Source: Crossiella sp. S99.2
GTDB taxonomy: Bacteria > Actinomycetota > Actinomycetes > Mycobacteriales > Pseudonocardiaceae
Direction: 5' to 3'
Length of the DNA: 64,000 nucleotides
NCBI RefSeq assembly: GCF_023094165.1
Contig: NZ_JALMDK010000002.1
Coordinates: forward strand, 199,541-263,540
Shown piece by piece: positions 59,692 to 64,000 of this stretch. Positions within the stretch are counted from its first letter, which is position 1, and every line of letters begins with the position of its first letter. The notes under the pieces were generated by a model that had not been told where the DNA came from, ran no database searches, and saw only the letters and a program-made list of their open reading frames with translations. The position numbers and the translations under genes are program-made.

Positions 59692-60313
59692 CACCACGCC
59701 CACCGCCACCGGTGCCCGCCGCGCCGTCGCCAGGCTGGCCACCGAGATCCTCGCCCCGTGGGTGTGGGTACTGGGCCTGCCGTTGGTGGTGGCCTGGCAG
59801 GCCACCGGGCACCAGTTCGGCGCGACCCTGTTGTGGGGCTTGATCGTCGGCGTGACCGGGTCGGTCGTGCCAATGATCGTCATCGTCCGCGGTGCGAAGA
59901 AGGGCGCGTGGGACGGCCACCACGTGACCAACCGCGAAGGGCGCATCGTGCCGTTCGCAGCCTGCATCGGGTCCCTGGCCGTCGGCTGGGTCGCGCTGAT
60001 CCTCGGCGACGCCCCGCACCAGATGATCTCGTTGGCCGCCGCCATGCTGCTCACCCTCGTGGTCAGCTTGCTGATCACCTTCGGCGCGAAGTACAAGGTC
60101 TCCCTTCACGGGGCCGTGGCCGCCGGTGCGGTGGTGATCCTCGCCGTGGTCTACAACCCGTGGGCGCTGGTGCTGACGCTGCTGGTGGTCTGGGTCAACT
60201 GGTCCCGGGTGGTGCTCCGCGACCACACCACCGGACAGGTATTGCTGGGCACCGTGGTCGGCCTGATCGCAGGCGGCGGCGGGTACTGGGTGTTGGAGCA
60301 GATGCTCGGCTGA
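59669..60313 (+). CDS. PAP2-like membrane protein
   Basis: 214 aa from ATG 59669, overlapping the previous gene by 23 bp. Six membrane segments. Recalls PAP2-type lipid phosphatases in YKVSLHGAVAAG and WSRVVLRDHTTGQVLLG, but the first Lys/Arg-rich active-site motif is not clear and the final Asp is replaced. Probably cotranscribed with the seven-helix protein; catalytic activity is doubtful. Confidence 0.6.
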   Translation: MSSPHTTDTTPTATGARRAVARLATEILAPWVWVLGLPLVVAWQATGHQFGATLLWGLIVGVTGSVVPMIVIVRGAKKGAWDGHHVTNREGRIVPFAACIGSLAVGWVALILGDAPHQMISLAAAMLLTLVVSLLITFGAKYKVSLHGAVAAGAVVILAVVYNPWALVLTLLVVWVNWSRVVLRDHTTGQVLLGTVVGLIAGGGGYWVLEQMLG

Positions 60314-60345
60314 CCGCGGAGCGGAGAACGGCCCGGGTGCCCGGA

Positions 60346-60597
60346 CTACGGCACCCGGCGTTCCTCAGCCGGCGGAGAGGGTTCGGCGCTGCTTGGGTGG
60401 TGCCGGGTCGCCAGCAACTGTTCGGCGCAACTGCCGACGTTGCACCGCCAGCTTCGGTGGCCGCCGCCGCGGGACCCCGCGCATTGGCAAGGCATCCAGC
60501 CGACCAGAACCCGGTCTGGACCCCACTCGTGTCCAGCCGGACAAGAGGGCGGGATGACCTCGACAACCTGACCTTGATCTGCTGCCTGACTGGTCAC
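60346..60597 (-). CDS. Small Cys-rich zinc-ribbon-like protein
   Basis: 83 aa from GTG 60597; no ribosome binding site is clear, and the conserved part begins about 12 residues later. Cysteines in PPSCPAGHEWG, MPCQCAGSRGGGH and WRCNVGSCA with nearby His suggest zinc binding. Resembles small proteins common in actinomycetes (GPDRVLVGWMPC). Converges on the PAP2-like gene. Confidence 0.52.
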   Translation of the reverse strand: MTSQAADQGQVVEVIPPSCPAGHEWGPDRVLVGWMPCQCAGSRGGGHRSWRCNVGSCAEQLLATRHHPSSAEPSPPAEERRVP

Positions 60598-60707
60598 TCG
60601 GGGCAGGTTAATCCGCCACGCGCTCCGGGGACAGTCGAGCTGGGCGCCGGGCGGGTGGCCGGGTGGAGCCGGAATCTGATGGAGCCACCCGGCCGCCGGC
60701 GCGCGGG

Positions 60708-61187
60708 TCAAGCCGCGGCGAGGTCGAACTCTCGATCCAGAGCACCACGGACGAAGGCGATCCACTCACCCAGCTCGAAGACGAGGACCTCGCGCGGGCT
60801 CGCGCTGTTGCGCAGGCCGACGTAGTGCGTCCCAGCCAACGGCAGGAAAGCGAACTCGGCGCGACCGGTGCCGGTCAGCTCCGCACTGCCGCCACGCCAG
60901 CGCGCCGTGCCGTAGTCAAGTTCGCCCCGGTGGCCGAACTTGTCTCCCACGGCAGTCTGGACGGTCAGGTCGAACGGCCATGCACGCAGCTCGGCCGGAT
61001 CGGTGATGGTGGTGAGGAACGCGGTCCAGTCAGCCCGGGTGAAGGTGAGTGGACTCCCGTTCGGGTCCTTGCTGTCACGGACGTGGACAACGTCCCGGTC
61101 GAACCCCACCAGCACACAGTCGTCGGTTGTGTTGCCCCCACCTGGCCCGCTGTAGCTGCTCTTCGAGTACACGACGCTACTTGTCAT
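60708..61187 (-). CDS. DUF397-domain protein
   Basis: 159 aa. Starts TSSVVYSKSSYSGPGGGNTTDDCVLVG, the DUF397 signature, continuing to VRDSKDPNGSPLTFTRADW; a second, weaker copy lies near the end (VGLRNSASPREVLVFELGEW). DUF397 proteins pair with DUF5753 regulators in Streptomyces-type toxin-antitoxin systems (Scr1/Scr2). ATGA overlap with the regulator upstream supports this. Confidence 0.8.
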   Translation of the reverse strand: MTSSVVYSKSSYSGPGGGNTTDDCVLVGFDRDVVHVRDSKDPNGSPLTFTRADWTAFLTTITDPAELRAWPFDLTVQTAVGDKFGHRGELDYGTARWRGGSAELTGTGRAEFAFLPLAGTHYVGLRNSASPREVLVFELGEWIAFVRGALDREFDLAAA

Positions 61188-62038
61188 AGCTTCCTGAGTT
61201 CCTTCGCCCGATTGCGGATCAACTCGGCCGAAGCCTTCGCCGTCAGCGACAGTGCGAGGGCGGCGTTGTACCAGGCCGAGTAGCGCTGCACGTCAGGCTC
61301 ATTCTCCACAAACGAACTGCCCCCGTCTCGCTCCAGGTAGACCGTGCGCGAACCGATGGGGTAGCGGTAGTGATAGACGGAGATCGTGGACATCATGCCC
61401 TCGTAGGCACCCGCGCCGAACGGCAGGACACGGTGCTCGATGTGGTCCCGTTCGGCGAGCTTCAGCAGGTATTCAAGCTGTTCGGCCATGATCATCGGGC
61501 TGCCGACGGTCCTGTAGATGACGCACTCGTCGAGTACGGATTCCATGCGGAGCGGCTGAGGCCCTTCGAGCTGCTTCTGTCGGGCAAGTCGCAGCTTGAC
61601 TGACGCCTCGATGGCTTCCGGCGGTCGTGCACCAAGTGCGTGCAAGGCCCGCGCATACGGGTCGGTCTGTGTTCTCGCGGGCATGGTCTTCGTCGCCAGG
61701 TGTTGCACGAAGTGGGCGTCAGGCTCGGAGGACACCAACTTGCGGAAGTCCACGGATGTTCCATCGGGAATGTCCAGCTTCCTCGTCCTCTTGCCGGTGA
61801 GCACCCAGAGTTCGTAGGCATCGTGGCGGCCTTCGGCTGACGCCTTGTAGAGATCGAGCAGGTGATCAAGGCCCACTCGCATCTGGATCCGGTTTTCGCC
61901 GCTTTCGTACCGACTGATGGTGCTCGGCTCGACACCCAGGCTCTCTGCAACCTCCTTGGCCGACAGACCAGCCGTCTCGCGCAAGTCGTGGAGGAGCTTG
62001 CCGAGGATGCGCTTCAGGCGGGGCGTTTGGACGGCCAT
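61184..62038 (-). CDS. XRE regulator with DUF5753 domain
   Basis: 284 aa. N-terminal HTH (HDLRETAGLSAKEVAESLGVEPSTISRYES), then the DUF5753 sensing domain (RQKQLEGPQPLRMESVLDECV, VLPFGAGAYEGM). Probably binds its own promoter at the palindromes 62067-62106 and acts with the DUF397 partner. Such pairs control development and antibiotics in Streptomyces; here the role is unknown. ATG/GTG start at 62038. Confidence 0.85.
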   Translation of the reverse strand: MAVQTPRLKRILGKLLHDLRETAGLSAKEVAESLGVEPSTISRYESGENRIQMRVGLDHLLDLYKASAEGRHDAYELWVLTGKRTRKLDIPDGTSVDFRKLVSSEPDAHFVQHLATKTMPARTQTDPYARALHALGARPPEAIEASVKLRLARQKQLEGPQPLRMESVLDECVIYRTVGSPMIMAEQLEYLLKLAERDHIEHRVLPFGAGAYEGMMSTISVYHYRYPIGSRTVYLERDGGSSFVENEPDVQRYSAWYNAALALSLTAKASAELIRNRAKELRKL

Positions 62039-62066
62039 GCCGGAAGCCTAGCCTCGTCACCTAGTC

Positions 62067-62106
62067 GACAACTTGTCCCCAGATGGGGGATTGCCGACAA
62101 TTTGTC
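62067..62106. promoter_or_regulatory. Two palindromic operators of the DUF5753 regulator
   Basis: GACAACTTGTC (62067-62077) and GACAATTTGTC (62096-62106, extended to CGACAATTTGTCG at 62095-62107), centres 29 bp apart, plus a half-site ATTGTCG at 62116-62122. Located 28-69 bp upstream of the regulator start, fitting autoregulation. Confidence 0.7.
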
Positions 62107-62107
62107 G

Positions 62108-62663
62108 ATTGGTAGATTGTCGATACCGGCGAGCCTGGTCCGGGGGAGTGGCCCGAGTTGCCGCACGTCAGCCCCCGATTAGGCGGACCGGTGGTGGGCA
62201 GGGCTGGCTGTCGGACATCCGCGCCGCCCTGCCCATCCCGAAGGCGAGCGCGCCGCTGCTGCCGTCGGTCTCCGCAGAGGGAGATCGACGAACCCTCAAC
62301 CGGAGCGGCGTGCTCGACGGACAGGCATGGTCGCGGGTTTTGAAGTTGGCTCGCGCCTGCCTGTCCCGAGCGTGGCTGCGCGCCCGGCGTTGCAGGTGCC
62401 GGACGCCTGGTCGCTGACGCAGTCGCGCTCACCGGGTGGACGGGACCGACTGGCTTGTGAGCCCGGGCGGTCCCGCCCATCCGCCAAGACGGCGGCGGAG
62501 CGTGGGAGGCACGGCGCGGACCACGCTCCGCCGTTCCCAACGGTGGACGGGGCAAGCATGCTGGCAGACCTATGCATCTCGATCCTGGAGTGGATCAACA
62601 ACCGGTACGCGGTGTGTCGCAAGAGGTTTACCTTGCGGCACAAAGGAAACCGGGGTGGTCGGC
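62108..62663. other. Intergenic region before the rightward operon
   Basis: About 550 bp. Open frames are present on both strands but have poor codon bias and no ribosome binding sites. I see no RNA gene. TTGCGG and TACCTT-like hexamers near 62620-62640 could be promoter parts for the gene at 62664; they are weak. Confidence 0.4.
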
Positions 62664-63167
62664 ATGGCTGACCGCGGCTTCCTCGGCTGTACGCGGCACG
62701 TGCTGCAAGCCGGTGAGGGCAGACGACCTGCGGCATCAAACCCAACGGGCTTCCTCTGCGACACCGAACCGGTGACCTCCGCAAAGCTGGACGTGGGTGT
62801 GGCGGCCATGCTCGACGTGTTCGAGGAGATGCCCGCGTCCGAGCAGCGCGCCGCAGAACGGATTCTGCGCGGCAGATCCGTTGCACTGCAACGTAATCAC
62901 CACAACCTGCTGATCACCTCCTGGGGTCTTGGTAGCTGCCTGGCCCTGCTGTTGGTCTGTGCGTTCCTGGACACCTTCGACCTGCCCGGGATGCCATTCG
63001 CAATCTGCGCCGCCCTGGTGGCCGTCCTGGTCGTGCTCGTGCGGTCGGTTCACCGTCGCCACAACGTGATCGCCCTGGTAGTCGGGTTCTGTGCGGCAGT
63101 GTTCGAGGCCAACAACTCCAACAGGGAACCGGTCGAACCTCCGTCCACAACGGAGGCTGACCAATGA
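62664..63167 (+). CDS. Membrane protein of unknown function
   Basis: 167 aa from ATG 62664; an in-frame GTG later (before TSAKLDVGVAAM) is an alternative start. Helical cytoplasmic N-terminus (FEEMPASEQRAAERILRGR), then two or three membrane segments (GLGSCLALLLVCAFL, FAICAALVAVLVVLV, VIALVVGFCAAVF). Ends in an ATGA overlap with the next gene. Not recognised. Confidence 0.58.
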   Translation: MADRGFLGCTRHVLQAGEGRRPAASNPTGFLCDTEPVTSAKLDVGVAAMLDVFEEMPASEQRAAERILRGRSVALQRNHHNLLITSWGLGSCLALLLVCAFLDTFDLPGMPFAICAALVAVLVVLVRSVHRRHNVIALVVGFCAAVFEANNSNREPVEPPSTTEADQ

Positions 63168-63688
63168 TGGTCTTCGGCCTCTACCTGGAATGGTCCTGGT
63201 CATCCTTCGGGGTGGGAAGCCTGGTCGTCACGGCCATCCTGGCTGCCTTGGCGTGGATGGCCGGGGTCTTTGACTCCGACATGGATGCCGACAGCCGAGC
63301 TTCATTCCATGCCCGATCCCTGGTCGCCAGGCTGCGGGGAGGCCAGGTCGAGCCTCCCGACCCTGCGCGCGTCGCCCGGCATCGGGCAAGGGCAGCAGAC
63401 CAGCAGCGCGCGGTTGCGCACGCCCGCCGAACTGAGATCACCAGCAACCCCAGGGTCGGCGATCGTGAACCTGTACCCGGCCAGCACCCCGCCCTGGCCC
63501 TGCTCGACCAGCGGCCCCACCGTGACCGGCCAGCACCGCGCACTACCGAGCCGTCGCGAACCTCCGCACCTGCCGCCGTGCCAGCACCGCGGGCTGCCGA
63601 TCCCCGTGGCAGGCACCATGTCCGCCCTGATCCTGATGCGACACAAGAGATTCCGCGTATCGGGTCGGTGCTGGAAGGGGCCACCTGA
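63164..63688 (+). CDS. Single-helix membrane protein with disordered tail
   Basis: 174 aa; ATG 63164 overlaps the previous stop. One N-terminal membrane helix (VGSLVVTAILAALAWMAGVF), then a long Arg/Pro/Ala-rich, probably disordered cytoplasmic part. Middle gene of the three-gene rightward operon. Function unknown. Confidence 0.55.
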   Translation: MMVFGLYLEWSWSSFGVGSLVVTAILAALAWMAGVFDSDMDADSRASFHARSLVARLRGGQVEPPDPARVARHRARAADQQRAVAHARRTEITSNPRVGDREPVPGQHPALALLDQRPHRDRPAPRTTEPSRTSAPAAVPAPRAADPRGRHHVRPDPDATQEIPRIGSVLEGAT

Positions 63689-64000
63689 TGCCGTACTGGA
63701 CCAGTGCCCGGCACACCCTTACGCACCATGAACAGCTCCAGATTCAGCGTGCACTTACACCCCTGATGAAGGGAGGGTGCAGGGTCAGTGAGGCCGCTGC
63801 GATTCTCGGCGTGCCACGCGACACGGCCATGTCGATCTGGAACTACATGAGGGAGGCGCAGTACGACCGTTGCTACGTAGGGGAAACCCGGCACAGGCTC
63901 GCCGACGCCGTGCGGACGCTCTACCTGGAACCGCACCTGTTGTCGATCAACGCGATTGCAGCCGGGATCGGGCACAGCCCCAACTTGGTCAAGAGCCTGC
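63688..64000 (+). CDS. HTH protein, truncated by the window edge
   Basis: At least 104 aa. ATG 63688 overlaps the previous stop (TGATG). Two helix-turn-helix-like stretches: CRVSEAAAILGVPRDTAMSIW and, near the edge, LLSINAIAAGIGHSPNLVKSL. Looks like a DNA-binding regulator cotranscribed with two membrane proteins. The C-terminus lies outside the window. Confidence 0.6.
   Translation, partial: MPYWTSARHTLTHHEQLQIQRALTPLMKGGCRVSEAAAILGVPRDTAMSIWNYMREAQYDRCYVGETRHRLADAVRTLYLEPHLLSINAIAAGIGHSPNLVKSL

Larger units (their letters stand above)
29997..64000. mobile_element. Siphovirus-type prophage (right end outside the window)
   Basis: Integrase and excisionase beside a tRNA gene; full lysis, tail, head and packaging modules in the order expected of long-tailed phages; early replication-type genes, and a divergent repressor region. 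Structural genes are complete and overlap tightly, so the prophage looks intact over the visible part. The block at 60346-64000 could belong to the phage or to a neighbouring element. Confidence 0.88.

Noticed and set aside
60562..60564. A further non-canonical GTC start for the Cys-rich gene at 60346
   Set aside because: A GTG lies 33 bases upstream in frame, so a rare start need not be invoked.

Overview
The window is high-GC actinobacterial DNA, most like the Pseudonocardiaceae. The evidence is the Ssd/Tad/DECH-helicase locus, the hppA-lipoprotein-topA-(MFS/TMK)-holB gene order typical of Actinobacteria, GTG starts, and DUF397/DUF5753 regulators. It has two parts: chromosome (1-29996) and a large siphovirus-type prophage (29997 to beyond 64000) integrated next to a tRNA-Thr gene. 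No gene name below was checked against a database.

Chromosome. 397-6314 is a Tad/Flp pilus locus: CpaE-like Ssd, TadA ATPase, TadB, TadC, a DUF4244 pilin-like protein, and a TadE-like protein fused to a second TadE-like domain. A primase/polymerase-domain gene and the convergent DECH-box helicase of the same conserved neighbourhood follow. 9854-22017 carries the H+-pyrophosphatase, a lipoprotein, two unknown genes (one under a LexA-type box), a secreted serine protease, DNA topoisomerase I, an MFS/thymidylate-kinase-like fusion and the DNA polymerase III delta-prime subunit. 22008-28338 holds an alpha/beta hydrolase with twin operators and an unsaturated-uronate catabolic cluster (IclR, KduD, KduI, permease, GH88 hydrolase). 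A secreted anchored protein and tRNA-Thr(CGT) end this part.

Prophage. From the tRNA rightwards come integrase, excisionase, lysis genes (holin-like, M15 endolysin), tail genes, tape measure, frameshifted tail chaperone, major tail protein, connectors, capsid, scaffold, MuF-like protein, portal, terminases, a Mom-type DNA modification gene and an HNH nuclease, all read right to left. An early region with replication-type genes sits at 54041-56942. A cargo-like pair of mutually similar unknown genes lies at 52684-53814. The rightward lysogeny block (HTH repressor, ImmA/IrrE peptidase, seven-helix MAB_1171c-type protein, PAP2-like protein) starts at 57450 beside a 16-bp palindrome. A DUF5753/DUF397 pair and a rightward operon of membrane and HTH genes run to the window edge; no second att copy is visible.

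The most unusual signal is start-codon use in the prophage. At least six genes look best initiated at CTG, two of them as CTGA stop/start overlaps, and two more (HNH and a small gene) have only GTC or ATC where the start should be.
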